Shown here: in pieces, positions 1-7,917 of the stretch
Numbering within the stretch: the first letter of the stretch is position 1
Layout: each line of letters begins with the position of its first letter
NCBI GenBank assembly: GCA_022648165.1
Contig: JALCLX010000009.1
Coordinates: 21,263-85,262 of the forward strand
Direction of reading: 5' to 3'
Source: Ancrocorticia sp.
GTDB taxonomy: Bacteria; Actinomycetota; Actinomycetes; Actinomycetales; Actinomycetaceae
DNA: 64,000 nucleotides
Program-made: the position numbers and the translations under genes
The notes under the pieces: generated by a model
Databases searched by the model: none
Seen by the model: only the letters and a program-made list of their open reading frames with translations
What the model was told of the DNA's origin: nothing

Positions 1-88
1 GCAGCGTCCAACGAATTGACCCTTGTTATCATGGGTGCCACACGCTTCTCAACGTGGCGCCCGAACACTAGAAACGAAGGCTACGCCC

Positions 89-532
89 GTGCGCACGTAT
101 TCACCGAAGCCCGGAGACGTCGAACCCAAGTGGTACATCATTGATGCCACCGACGTCGTCCTCGGCCGTTTGGCAGCTCAAGCTGCCACCCTGCTCCGTG
201 GGAAGCACAAACCGACCTTTGCACCGAATGCAGACGGTGGCGACTACGTCATCGTCATCAACGCCGATAAAGTGGCGTTGACCGGAAGTAAGCGTGAACA
301 GAAGATGGCTTACCATCACTCTGGCTATCCCGGCGGTCTGAAGGCCACAAGTTATACGGAACTGCTCGCGACACATCCGGAGCGCGCAGTCGAGAAGGCA
401 GTTGCGGGAATGCTCCCGAAGAACTCCCTCGGCCGCAAGCAGCTCGGCAAGCTGAAGGTATATGCCGGTGCCGAGCACCCGCACGCCTCGCAGAAGCCTG
501 AGCCGTATTCGCTCAAGAAGATTGCCCAGTGA
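89..532 (+). CDS. rplM: 50S ribosomal protein L13
   Basis: This is ribosomal protein L13 of the large subunit, 147 residues, the usual length. The start is the GTG at 89, because the family begins at [11 protein letters not shown] and a GAAGG ribosome binding site lies at 76-80, eight bases upstream. A longer frame from 23 adds residues that do not match the family. The conserved core ([11 protein letters not shown] near residues 18-28, then LRGKHKPTF, and MLPKNSLGR later) is intact. It is followed 23 bases later by rpsI, the standard L13-S9 pair, so the two are very likely cotranscribed. The operon promoter is probably at or before the left edge of the window; I see no convincing one in 1-88. 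Confidence 0.97.
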   Translation: MRTYSPKPGDVEPKWYIIDATDVVLGRLAAQAATLLRGKHKPTFAPNADGGDYVIVINADKVALTGSKREQKMAYHHSGYPGGLKATSYTELLATHPERAVEKAVAGMLPKNSLGRKQLGKLKVYAGAEHPHASQKPEPYSLKKIAQ

Positions 533-555
533 GCTACCCGGAACAGGAAACACTA

Positions 556-1044
556 ATGGCTGAAACCACCATCGATAATGAGCTGGATGAGGACTTCACC
601 GGCTCCTACACCACGGAGTCAGAGACTCCTGCAACCGGCCAAGGAGCCTCTGTCGCGGCTCCTGGCATCGGACTCGGCCGCCGCAAGAAGGCAATTGCCC
701 GTGTCCGGCTGATTCCCGGAACTGGCCAGTGGAAGATCAACGGGCGCACGCTCGAAGAGTACTTCCCGAACAAGCTGCACCAGCAGCTGGTCCGTTCTCC
801 GTTTACGATTCTCGATCTCGAAGGCCGTTTTGACGTGATCGCCCGCATTAATGGCGGCGGAACGTCTGGGCAGGCGGGCGCGCTGCGTCTTGGCATTTCC
901 CGCGCTCTCAATGAGATCGACCGCGAAGCGAATCGCGCCACGCTGAAGAAGGCTGGCTTCCTGACTCGCGACGCGCGCGCCGTGGAGCGCAAGAAGGCAG
1001 GCCTTAAGAAGGCCCGCAAGGCTTCGCAGTTCTCCAAGCGCTGA
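556..1044 (+). CDS. rpsI: 30S ribosomal protein S9
   Basis: Ribosomal protein S9 of the small subunit, whose basic C-terminal tail reaches the decoding site. The ATG at 556 follows an AGGA ribosome binding site at 545-548; the frame extends upstream to 529 without family support. The protein has 162 residues. The first 43 or so form an acidic, Ser/Thr-rich extension, as seen in other actinobacterial S9 proteins. The conserved part begins at [14 protein letters not shown], and the protein ends in the expected basic tail with SQFSKR. It is the second gene of the L13-S9 operon and is followed directly by a strong intrinsic terminator. Confidence 0.97.
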   Translation: MAETTIDNELDEDFTGSYTTESETPATGQGASVAAPGIGLGRRKKAIARVRLIPGTGQWKINGRTLEEYFPNKLHQQLVRSPFTILDLEGRFDVIARINGGGTSGQAGALRLGISRALNEIDREANRATLKKAGFLTRDARAVERKKAGLKKARKASQFSKR

Positions 1045-1063
1045 TCAATTTCAATTGCAGCCG

Positions 1064-1096
1064 AAAGGGGCCCCTTCGTGGGGCCTCTTTCCTTTT
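1064..1096 (+). terminator. Intrinsic terminator of rplM-rpsI
   Basis: Bases 1064-1074 (AAAGGGGCCCC) pair with 1080-1090 (GGGGCCTCTTT) in an 11-bp stem with one G-U pair and a TTCGT loop. The stem is followed by CCTTTT. It lies 19 bases after the rpsI stop codon. Part of the hairpin is duplicated downstream by the 30-bp tandem repeat. Confidence 0.85.
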
Positions 1097-1133
1097 GGGG
1101 CCTCTTCGTGGGGCCTCTTTCCTTTTGGGGCCT
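1074..1133 (+). repeat. Perfect 30-bp tandem duplication of the terminator arm
   Basis: Bases 1074-1103 and 1104-1133 are identical. Each begins CTTCGTGGGGCC and ends TTTTGGGGCCT. The duplication copies the right arm, loop and T-tract of the rpsI terminator, so a second T-rich hairpin arm follows the first. A third degenerate partial copy may continue to about 1150. This looks like replication slippage. Confidence 0.9.
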
Positions 1134-1169
1134 CGTAGCTTTTGGGGGTCTCTCATGTGCATTTAACGT

Positions 1170-1263
1170 GCGCGGTGCTGCTTGGTTCGCGCGGTCTTGG
1201 TTGTTTGTGTGGCGCGACCTGATTTGTGTGGTGCTGCTTGGTTCGTGTGGTGCTGCTTGGTTC
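1170..1263 (+). repeat. Degenerate 19-bp repeats (GTGCTGCTTGGTTC core)
   Basis: The core GGTGCTGCTTGGTTC occurs at 1170-1188, 1226-1244 and 1245-1263. The last two copies are perfect 19-bp tandem units starting GTGTGGTGCTG. A more diverged copy, GACGTTGCTTGATTCGTG, follows near 1287. Confidence 0.85.
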
Positions 1264-1471
1264 GTGCGGTCTTACGAGACCTGCGTGACGTTGCTTGATT
1301 CGTGCAATGCTACTTATCAGGGTGGAGTTACTCGTTTGAGCTTGAATCGTTTACCCCGTGGTTCGTTTGCTCGGCAGTTAGTTTCCTGGCGTTCGTTCGG
1401 CCCAACCGAAGCTTCACTCTAGGCGTTTCGGAGCGCTGATGTGCTTACATGAGTGTGCAGGGGTGTTTCGC

Positions 1472-1529
1472 GTTGTGGCTTTTCTGCCTGGTTGTGGCTT
1501 TTCTGCCTGGTTGTGGCTTTTCCCGGCTG
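1472..1529 (+). repeat. 19-bp tandem repeats beside the palindromic element
   Basis: GTTGTGGCTTTTCTGCCTG is found at 1472-1490 and again at 1491-1509. A third diverged unit (GTTGTGGCTTTTCCCGGCTG) starts at 1510. The array ends just before the palindromic element at 1542, whose end GGCTTTTTCTAG resembles part of the unit. Confidence 0.85.
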
Positions 1530-1541
1530 GCTGTGGTGTGG

Positions 1542-1610
1542 CTTTTTCTAGTTGGAGTTGGTGAAAGCCCAGGAGTGGGTGCCACCTGGGTGGGTTTCAG
1601 CAAGAAAAAG
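1542..1610. repeat. Palindromic intergenic element, copy A (69 bp)
   Basis: It begins CTTTTTCTAG and ends AAGAAAAAG, with inner inverted blocks (TGAAAGCCCAGG on the left, CCTGGGTGGGTTTCA on the right). Two related elements lie at 15598-15667 and 48744-48812. All three have the same length and share GTGCC at element positions 38-42, with a CTG downstream. It is intergenic and non-coding. It resembles a REP/MITE-type palindrome; it is not a normal terminator, since the T-run is on the 5' side. Confidence 0.75.
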
Positions 1611-1731
1611 TATTACTGGGCGGGGTCGGCTGGAACAGTTTGCACCTGGGCACGGCAAGTTCGCTCGGAGGAGAGGTCCCCGTGTTTCGGCGACGTAAAG
1701 GTCCGCTCGGGTGAGGGTTTCGGCGACGTCG

Positions 1732-1826
1732 TCGCGTAACAAGTCCGCTGGGGCGTAGCAAGTCCACCCGTGCGCCGTCTGCAGGTCTACTCTCGCGTAA
1801 CAAGTCCCCTGGGGCGTAGCAAGCCC
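1732..1826 (+). repeat. Pair of 34-bp direct repeats, 61-bp period
   Basis: Bases 1732-1765 and 1793-1826 match at 32 of 34 positions. Each starts TCGCGTAACAAGTCC and continues through GGGGCGTAGCAAG. Within each unit, AACAAGTCC and AGCAAGTCC are themselves related. A shorter pair built on GTCC/GCCCAGGCG follows at about 1866 and 1895. Confidence 0.85.
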
Positions 1827-2006
1827 GACCGGAGGTGGATTATCTCTGCATCTCGGGTGGAACAGTCCGCCCAGGCGTGGGTACTGATGATAACGTCCCG
1901 CCCAGGCGAGCGTAATAACGTCATCAAAACCATGCCGCGTGGCCGGCATGTGCGAGATGCTCCCGTGGTCTAAAGTTGCCTGTAGCGACTTTTGAGGAGG
2001 AACTCT

Positions 2007-3368
2007 ATGCCCCGCTTGTTTGGTACCGATGGCGTGCGTGGACTTGCGAACCGTGAAATTACCGCGAATCTGGCCCTTTCGCTGGGGGATGCAGCCGCGC
2101 GGGTTCTCACCAAGGATTCGCCCGCAGGCCGGCGACCTCGCGCTGTGATCGCGCGGGACCCGCGCGCGAGTGGAGAGCTGCTTTCACAAGCGATGGCAGC
2201 CGGGCTCGCTTCTGCCGGAGTTGATGTTCAGCACGTGAATGTGCTACCAACTCCAGGCTTGGCGTACCTTACGGCAACGCAGGATGTGGATCTGGGAGTG
2301 GTGATATCCGCTTCTCATAATCCGATGCCGGACAACGGGATCAAGTTCTTCGCGCGTGGTGGCTACAAGCTTGAGGACGCGTTGGAAGACGATATTGAGG
2401 CGCTCCTTGGCAAGTCATGGGCACGGCCGGTAGGGGCTGGTGTTGGTCGTATTACAGACACCACCTCGGTGGCGGACGCGCAGTACATTGACCACCTGGT
2501 TTCGTCCATTGAGACGCCGTTGGAGGGCCTAACGATCGTGGCGGATTGCGCGAATGGGGCGACGTCGGCGGTGGCTCCGGAAGCGCTACGCCGTGCTGGC
2601 GCCGAAGTAGTAGTGATCAACGCTTCACCAGATGGTTATAACATCAACGACCGATGTGGTTCTACGCATCCTGAACAACTCCAAGCCGCCGTGGTGAACG
2701 CGGGGGCGAATTTTGGTGTGGCATTCGATGGCGATGCAGATCGCTGCCTGGCGGTGGACGCTACCGGCACTATGGTGGACGGCGATCAGATCATGGGTTT
2801 GCTGGCAGTTTCGCTCAAAGAGCAGGGACGCCTGGCGCATAACACGCTGGTGGTGACGATCATGTCCAATCTAGGGCTGAAGCTTGCGATGCGCGCGCAC
2901 GGCATCGACACGGTTCAGACCACGGTGGGCGACCGCTACGTGTTGGAAGCAATGCGTGAAGGTGGCTTCTCTATCGGAGGCGAACAATCAGGGCATGTGA
3001 TTGCGTTGGATCATGCGACCACGGGCGATGGTACATTGACGGCCCTATTAGTGGCGCAGGAAGTGGAGCGCTCGGGTAAGCCGCTCGCGGAGCTTGCAAG
3101 CGTGGTTCGGCGTTTGCCTCAAACCCTGATCAATGTTCCAAATGTGGACAAGGACCGCGCCACGACCGATCCAGAGTTAGGGGATGCGGTAGCACGCGCA
3201 GAGGATCACTTGGGTGAGACCGGAAGAGTGGTGCTGCGTCCATCTGGGACGGAACCATTGGTGCGTGTCATGGTAGAGGCTGCCACGCAGCAGGAAGCCG
3301 ACGATGTGGCGTCTTCCTTGGCCAAGGTGGTTGCCGAAAGGCTCGCGTTGCCAACTGAGGATGAGTGA
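2007..3368 (+). CDS. glmM: Phosphoglucosamine mutase
   Basis: GlmM converts glucosamine-6-phosphate to glucosamine-1-phosphate, a step to UDP-GlcNAc and peptidoglycan. The start is the ATG at 2007, six bases after GAGGAGG (1994-2000), and the protein begins with the family's [12 protein letters not shown]. It has 453 residues, the normal length. The phosphoserine loop SASHNP has its catalytic Ser at residue 103. The Mg-binding DGDADR motif lies near residue 245, and the phosphate-binding [12 protein letters not shown] near the end. All key residues are present. It lies downstream of L13-S9 as in many actinobacteria, though here a 960-bp spacer and terminator separate it. GlmS, the previous enzyme of the pathway, is encoded just beyond coaA. 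Confidence 0.97.
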   Translation: MPRLFGTDGVRGLANREITANLALSLGDAAARVLTKDSPAGRRPRAVIARDPRASGELLSQAMAAGLASAGVDVQHVNVLPTPGLAYLTATQDVDLGVVISASHNPMPDNGIKFFARGGYKLEDALEDDIEALLGKSWARPVGAGVGRITDTTSVADAQYIDHLVSSIETPLEGLTIVADCANGATSAVAPEALRRAGAEVVVINASPDGYNINDRCGSTHPEQLQAAVVNAGANFGVAFDGDADRCLAVDATGTMVDGDQIMGLLAVSLKEQGRLAHNTLVVTIMSNLGLKLAMRAHGIDTVQTTVGDRYVLEAMREGGFSIGGEQSGHVIALDHATTGDGTLTALLVAQEVERSGKPLAELASVVRRLPQTLINVPNVDKDRATTDPELGDAVARAEDHLGETGRVVLRPSGTEPLVRVMVEAATQQEADDVASSLAKVVAERLALPTEDE

Positions 3369-3436
3369 TCATCGGACCCACGCGGAGGCGGCGCCGAAAA
3401 CCTGGAGCACCAGGCGACTAGCACCCACAACCGGGA

Positions 3437-4375
3437 TTAGAGCTTGCGGACAAGAACTTCCGTGAGCGTGTGGTCGGGGCCCTTGCGGAGCACGATATCC
3501 GCTCGCGATCGTGTTGGTGCGATGTTTTCAATGAGGTTGGGCCGGTTAATCGATTCCCAGATGTCCGTGGTGCGTTTAAGCATCTCGTCTTCGGGCATAA
3601 AGACGAACTGGTGAAAATAAGATTCCGGCTGGTTGAAAGCTGTTTCGCGCAGCTTCATGATGCGCTCGGTGTACCAACGTTGGATGTCTGCCTCATCTGC
3701 ATCGACGTAGATGCCGATATCGAAGAAATCGGAGACAGCGAGCAGTTCTCCGGAGCTGCCCATCTTAGGAGGCTGAAGAACGTTGAGTCCCTCCAAGATC
3801 AAAATGTCCGGGTGGTTGATCTCGAGGTAGGCGCCGGGCACGATGTCGTAGGTGAGATGATCGTATACGGGGGCGCGCGCACCCGATATTCCGGATTTCA
3901 CCTGCTTGAGGAATGTGAACAGTGTGGTGCGATCGTAGGATTCCGGGAATCCCTTGCGGAAGGTTAGGCCACGGCGCTCGAGTTCGGCGTTCGGATAAAG
4001 GAACCCGTCCGTGGTGACCAGGTCCACTTTTGGGGTGGCGGGCCAGCGGCGTAGCAGTTCCTGGAGCAGGCGAGATGTGGTGGATTTTCCCACGGCAACC
4101 GATCCGGCGATCCCGATGATGAACGGTGTGCGCTGTTCGCTGAGCCCGAGGAATTGCGATGTGGTCTCGTGTAACCGTCCAACCTCATCGAAATACATCT
4201 GGAGCAGCGCTGAAAGAGGGCGGTAAACCGCATCCGCCTCGTGGAGGTCAATAGGGTCTCCCAGTGCGGAAAGTCTCCGAATATCACCGTGTGTGAGGGG
4301 TAGCGGTGTCGATTTCGCAAGCGCGGCCCATTGATCATGGGAAAAGCGCTGCACATGGGAGGATGTCGCGTCCAT
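3437..4375 (-). CDS. coaA: Pantothenate kinase, type I
   Basis: It phosphorylates pantothenate with ATP, the first step of coenzyme A synthesis, in the cytoplasm. The 312-residue protein has the type I (prokaryotic, P-loop kinase fold) layout: Walker A GIAGSVAVGKST near residues 88-99, then the TTDGFLYPN block, the YDHLTYDI region, and the C-terminal FQFVFMPED-like segment. The gene faces glmM (68 bases between stops) and is divergent from glmS, with 41 bases between start codons. On the minus strand TATCAT lies eight bases before the ATG, so this mRNA may be leaderless. Type I enzymes are generally feedback-inhibited by CoA; that is family knowledge, not visible here. Confidence 0.96.
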   Translation of the reverse strand: MDATSSHVQRFSHDQWAALAKSTPLPLTHGDIRRLSALGDPIDLHEADAVYRPLSALLQMYFDEVGRLHETTSQFLGLSEQRTPFIIGIAGSVAVGKSTTSRLLQELLRRWPATPKVDLVTTDGFLYPNAELERRGLTFRKGFPESYDRTTLFTFLKQVKSGISGARAPVYDHLTYDIVPGAYLEINHPDILILEGLNVLQPPKMGSSGELLAVSDFFDIGIYVDADEADIQRWYTERIMKLRETAFNQPESYFHQFVFMPEDEMLKRTTDIWESINRPNLIENIAPTRSRADIVLRKGPDHTLTEVLVRKL

Positions 4376-4383
4376 GCTTCCTC

Positions 4384-4409
4384 ATGATAGGGCATCGTGA
4401 GCGTAGAAT
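4384..4409. promoter_or_regulatory. Divergent coaA/glmS -10 elements
   Basis: The 41-bp gap between the two start codons holds TATCAT on the minus strand (4384-4389, eight bases before the coaA ATG) and TAGAAT on the plus strand (4404-4409, seven bases before the glmS ATG). Neither gene has a properly spaced ribosome binding site. Both transcripts would start at or next to the start codon. The -35 elements are not recognisable, so this is inference from -10 spacing. Confidence 0.5.
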
Positions 4410-4416
4410 TGCAGCC

Positions 4417-6276
4417 ATGTGTGGAATCGTTGGATATGTAGGACCAGCGCAGCCTTCAACTCGTCCGCTCGACGTCGTCTTGGAGGGGCTCGCTCGCCTG
4501 GAGTACCGCGGATACGATTCCGCCGGTGTCGCTGTTGTGGGTCCAGCTGGTTTGCAGATAGCAAAGAAGGCGGGCCGCCTGGAGAACTTGCGTAGCCTGC
4601 TTGCAGAGAACCCGCTGCCGGATGCCGTCAGTGCGATCGGCCATACCCGGTGGGCAACGCATGGCGGCCCAACCGACATAAATGCTCATCCGCACCGCAG
4701 CTTTGACGGCCGCGTTGCAGTAGTCCACAACGGCATTATTGAGAACTATCCGCAGCTCGCTGCGGAACTCGCCGAACGGGGTATCGCTCCTGTTTCGCAG
4801 ACCGATACGGAGATTGCGGCGCATCAATTGGCACTTGAAGTTGCGAAGGATAATGACTTACTCGCAGCAATGTGCCGGCTAGCTTCCAGGCTGGAAGGAT
4901 CCTTTACGCTGGTTGCGGTGGATCGTGAATCCCCCTTCGAAATAGTCGCCGCCCGCCGCAATTCGCCGCTTGTCGTTGGTTTGGGCGAGGGAGAGAACTT
5001 CCTTGGTTCCGACGTCGCGGCTTTCGTTGGCCAGACCCGCCATGCGATGGAACTGGGCCAGGATCAGGTTGTGCGCATTACTCCCGAGCGTGTGGACGTC
5101 GTGAATTTCGCGGGTGAAGCCGCGCAGGGCAAGCCCTTTGAAGTGGATTGGGATGTCAACGCTGCTGTGAAGGGCGGATATGACACTTTCATGGACAAGG
5201 AGATCCATGAGGCGCCCCATGCGGTATCAGAGACGCTGCGCGGGCGCACGACGCCGGAAGGCAATCTGAAACTCGACGAAATGCGCATCGATGAGGCAAT
5301 TTTGCGTTCCATCGACAAGATCATTGTGGTTGCGTGTGGCACCGCGGCGTATGCGGGGCATGTGGCCAAGTATGCGATTGAGCATTGGTGCCGCATTCCG
5401 GTAGAAGTGGAGTTGGCGCACGAGTTCCGGTATCGGGATCCGGTGGTCAATGAGAAGACTCTTGTGGTTGCTATCTCCCAGTCTGGCGAGACGATGGATA
5501 CCCTGATGGCAATTCGCCATGCTCGTGAACAAGGTTCTAAGGTTCTGGCGATCGTCAATACGCATGGCTCCACAATTGCGCGCGAATCAGACGCAGTGCT
5601 CTATACGCATGCGGGCCCGGAAGTTGCGGTGGCATCCACGAAGGCATTTATCGCGCAGATCACCGCAACATATCTGCTCGGCCTGTATCTGGCAGAGCTG
5701 CGCGGCAACAAGTACGTGGATGAAGTGGCTACATACTTGGAGGAGCTCGGCAAGATGCCACACCGCATTGAACAGGTTTTGGACCACGAAGATGAAGTGC
5801 GCGCGTTGGCGCGTTCGATGAAGGACGCTACGTCGGTGCTCTTCTTAGGGCGGCATGTTGGATATCCCGTCGCGATGGAAGGTGCGCTCAAGCTCAAGGA
5901 GCTTGCATATATTCATGCAGAGGGTTTTGCTGCCGGTGAGCTGAAGCACGGCCCGATCGCCTTGATTGAGGAAAACTTGCCAGTGTTCGTGATCGTTCCT
6001 ACGCCGCGCCGGCCACTGTTGCACGCGAAGGTGATCTCGAACTTGCAAGAAGTGCGCGCGCGAGGTGCACGAACGATCGCTATCGCGGAGGAAGGGGACA
6101 CTGAGGCTGGGGGTTACGCAGATACGGTGTTCTGGGTTCCCCGCACCACTCCGACGCTGATGATGCCGCTGGTCACGGTTGTGCCCTTGCAGATTTTCGC
6201 CAGCGAACTGGCCAAAGCGAAGGGGTACGATGTGGACAAGCCCCGCAACCTGGCAAAGTCCGTAACAGTGGAGTGA
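4417..6276 (+). CDS. glmS: Glucosamine-fructose-6-phosphate aminotransferase
   Basis: GlmS makes glucosamine-6-phosphate from fructose-6-phosphate and glutamine, entering the UDP-GlcNAc pathway that GlmM continues. The start must be the ATG at 4417, because the N-terminal nucleophile Cys has to follow the initiator Met (MCGIVGYVG); a longer frame from 4306 runs into coaA and would destroy this. The 619 residues comprise an N-terminal class II glutaminase domain (RYRGYDSAGV-type block, GHTRWATHG, HNGIIENY) and two SIS sugar-isomerase domains (the first with SQSGETMDT, the second with KLKELAYIHAEGF). The C-terminus DKPRNLAKSVTVE is canonical. No ribosome binding site is seen, but TAGAAT at 4404-4409 suggests a leaderless mRNA. 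No glmS ribozyme is present upstream. Confidence 0.97.
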   Translation: MCGIVGYVGPAQPSTRPLDVVLEGLARLEYRGYDSAGVAVVGPAGLQIAKKAGRLENLRSLLAENPLPDAVSAIGHTRWATHGGPTDINAHPHRSFDGRVAVVHNGIIENYPQLAAELAERGIAPVSQTDTEIAAHQLALEVAKDNDLLAAMCRLASRLEGSFTLVAVDRESPFEIVAARRNSPLVVGLGEGENFLGSDVAAFVGQTRHAMELGQDQVVRITPERVDVVNFAGEAAQGKPFEVDWDVNAAVKGGYDTFMDKEIHEAPHAVSETLRGRTTPEGNLKLDEMRIDEAILRSIDKIIVVACGTAAYAGHVAKYAIEHWCRIPVEVELAHEFRYRDPVVNEKTLVVAISQSGETMDTLMAIRHAREQGSKVLAIVNTHGSTIARESDAVLYTHAGPEVAVASTKAFIAQITATYLLGLYLAELRGNKYVDEVATYLEELGKMPHRIEQVLDHEDEVRALARSMKDATSVLFLGRHVGYPVAMEGALKLKELAYIHAEGFAAGELKHGPIALIEENLPVFVIVPTPRRPLLHAKVISNLQEVRARGARTIAIAEEGDTEAGGYADTVFWVPRTTPTLMMPLVTVVPLQIFASELAKAKGYDVDKPRNLAKSVTVE

Positions 6277-6281
6277 CTGGC

Positions 6282-6350
6282 AGGATAACCGGACAAGCGC
6301 CTTTAGGATAACCAGGCAAGCGCCTTTAGGGTAACCGGACAAGCGACTAT
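6282..6350 (+). repeat. Three tandem 23-bp repeats between glmS and nnr
   Basis: Units at 6282-6304, 6305-6327 and 6328-6350 abut without spacers. Each reads AGG(A/G)TAACC then (G/A)G(A/G)CAAGCG and ends with a CTTT-like block. The third is followed at once by the ribosome binding site of the next gene. It starts five bases after the glmS stop codon. The absence of spacers rules out a CRISPR array. Confidence 0.92.
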
Positions 6351-6360
6351 GGAGTAGGAC

Positions 6361-7917
6361 ATGTTACGCGCATATCGAACTGGTGACGTCAGGGCAGCAG
6401 AGGCCCCGTTGCTAGAGGCAGGCGAGCCGTTGATGGCGCACGCTGCTGCGGCAGTGGCGCATGCCGTGATCCGTGAACTTCGTGCGCGGAAGATCACGAT
6501 ACCGGGTACATCGGTGTTGCTGGCCGTCGGAGGAGGCAACAACGGCGGAGACGCACTGTACGCCGGTTCGCATTTGGCGCAGCGCGGCATGGCGGTGACC
6601 GCCTTGTTGGTGGGCAGTGGCGCGCACGCTGCCGGGCTTGCTGCGGCGCAGCGTGTGGGCGTGCGGGTCGTCTCGTATTCGGAGCATCCGCAGGCTCTGA
6701 CGGAGTTAGCACGCGCAACAGTGTGGATCGATGGTCTGGTTGGCATCGGAATTCACGGAGGATTGCGTGGTGCGGCGGCTGAGGTGGTCACCGCTTTGGA
6801 GGAGGCGCGCCAGGCGCGTGCGATTGATCCGGTGGTGGTGGCAGTTGACGTGCCCTCCGGTGTGAGTGCCGACGACGGCGTCGTCGCCGGCCCGATTCTT
6901 CATGCGGACGTGACGGTCACCATGGGAATCGCGAAGCCGGGGATTATTCTTGATCCTGGCCGTCGCTTTGCCGGGCGAGTTGAGGTGGTGCCACTTGGCT
7001 TGGAGGCGCACCTGCCCTCCGAACCCGCGCTGATTTCCTTGATTGATGCGGATGTGGCGGACCTGTGGGATTATCCAGGCCCCGATTCGCACAAGTACAC
7101 GCGCGGGGTTGTGGGCCTGATGACGGGTTCGGTGGCGTACCCGGGTGCGGCGCTGCTCTCCGCTTCTGCCGCTCTTGCTGGCGGCGCAGGCATGGTGCGT
7201 TTTGCTGGACCGCGCGAATTGGCGAGCATCGTGGTGCAGGCGCATCCGGAGGTCGTGATTGCGCCGGGCCGTGTGCAATGTTGGGTCCTTGGATCTGGGA
7301 TCGATATGGAGGATTCCACTGCGTCAGCGGAAGTAGCGCGGCGCCTCCAGGAATCGATTGCCGACGGTTTTCCGGTAGTTGTGGATGCCGGAGCGATCGC
7401 TTTGGCGGGAGAAACGGACCTGCCATCAACGGTTGTCCTCACCCCGCATCCGGGTGAACTTTCGCGGCTGCTTGCCCAGCGCGGCGAACCCATGAGCCGC
7501 GAAGAGATTGCTGCGAATCCCGCGAAGGCAGTGCGGCTTGCTGCCACGTTGACTGGTGCAACCGTCATGCTCAAAAGCAGCGTTGATCTGGTTGCTGCTC
7601 CGGATGGTCCGCTGTACGTACAAAGTGGCGCTCCCGCATGGCGGGCGACGGCCGGTGCCGGGGATGTGCAAGCGGGTCTTTTGGGGGCCATGCTCGCTGC
7701 CTGGGGTGATGAGCTGGCCGAGCTCGGCAAGGGCAGAGGCATCCCCGCCCGCATCGCCGCCGCGGCCGCGCATCTGCACGGGCATGCGGCTGCGCTAGCG
7801 GCCGGCCCCGGAGTAGGGCGGCCCATTCGTGCGACGGAGATCGCGGCACGCCTTCCAGACGCTATCGGTATGGCACTGACACCGGCTCCCATTGAGACAC
7901 TCGAGGCCGAAGAATGA
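6361..7917 (+). CDS. nnr: Bifunctional NAD(P)H-hydrate repair enzyme (epimerase and dehydratase)
   Basis: This fusion repairs hydrated NAD(P)H. The N-terminal YjeF_N domain (about residues 1-215) is the epimerase, with the GGGNNGGDALYAG motif near residues 56-68 and the VDVPSGV loop near 160. The C-terminal ribokinase-like domain (about 235-505) is the ADP-dependent dehydratase, with VLTPHPGELSRL and the catalytic GAGDVQAG motif. Length (518 residues) fits the two-domain family. The ATG at 6361 follows GGAG at 6351-6354. Its stop codon overlaps the alr start as ATGA, so the two are translationally coupled, the usual nnr-alr arrangement. Confidence 0.95.
   Translation: MLRAYRTGDVRAAEAPLLEAGEPLMAHAAAAVAHAVIRELRARKITIPGTSVLLAVGGGNNGGDALYAGSHLAQRGMAVTALLVGSGAHAAGLAAAQRVGVRVVSYSEHPQALTELARATVWIDGLVGIGIHGGLRGAAAEVVTALEEARQARAIDPVVVAVDVPSGVSADDGVVAGPILHADVTVTMGIAKPGIILDPGRRFAGRVEVVPLGLEAHLPSEPALISLIDADVADLWDYPGPDSHKYTRGVVGLMTGSVAYPGAALLSASAALAGGAGMVRFAGPRELASIVVQAHPEVVIAPGRVQCWVLGSGIDMEDSTASAEVARRLQESIADGFPVVVDAGAIALAGETDLPSTVVLTPHPGELSRLLAQRGEPMSREEIAANPAKAVRLAATLTGATVMLKSSVDLVAAPDGPLYVQSGAPAWRATAGAGDVQAGLLGAMLAAWGDELAELGKGRGIPARIAAAAAHLHGHAAALAAGPGVGRPIRATEIAARLPDAIGMALTPAPIETLEAEE

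Larger units (their letters stand above)
1134..2006. other. Gene-free, repeat-filled spacer before glmM
   Basis: No credible gene is seen between the rpsI terminator and glmM. The open frames here translate to low-complexity Trp/Gly/Ser/Arg-rich strings with no family resemblance. The left part (1160-1540) is strongly T/G-rich on the plus strand and made of degenerate 19-bp units. The right part (1680-1920) holds several pairs of short direct repeats built around AACAAGTCC, CGGCGACGT and GCCCAGGCG. A 69-bp palindromic element lies at 1542-1610. I found no tRNA or known structured RNA. A small RNA cannot be excluded. The glmM promoter should lie near the right end, but no clear -10 is evident. 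Confidence 0.7.

Noticed and set aside
1078..1422. Open frame of 114 codons after rpsI
   Set aside because: It runs through the terminator and tandem repeats and gives a repetitive Trp/Gly/Ser string with no family features and no ribosome binding site.
1542..1610. Palindromic element A as a rho-independent terminator
   Set aside because: The T-run is at the 5' arm and the A-run at the 3' arm on the plus strand; a terminator already exists at 1064-1096, and no gene ends near the element on either strand.
1449..1739. Open frame of 96 codons in the same spacer
   Set aside because: It spans 19-bp repeats and palindromic element copy A; composition is not protein-like.
1600..2000. RNase P RNA or another large structured RNA before glmM
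   Set aside because: The invariant GAGGAAAGTCC-type blocks of RNase P RNA are absent, and the repeats explain the apparent structure.
4306..4416. Upstream extension of glmS
   Set aside because: GlmS needs Cys right after the initiator Met, which fixes the start at 4417; the extension also overlaps coaA.
4376..4416. glmS ribozyme or riboswitch upstream of glmS
   Set aside because: Only 41 bases separate the divergent start codons, too little for any known riboswitch.
6282..6350. Short CRISPR array
   Set aside because: Repeats are directly adjacent with no unique spacers, and no cas genes are present.
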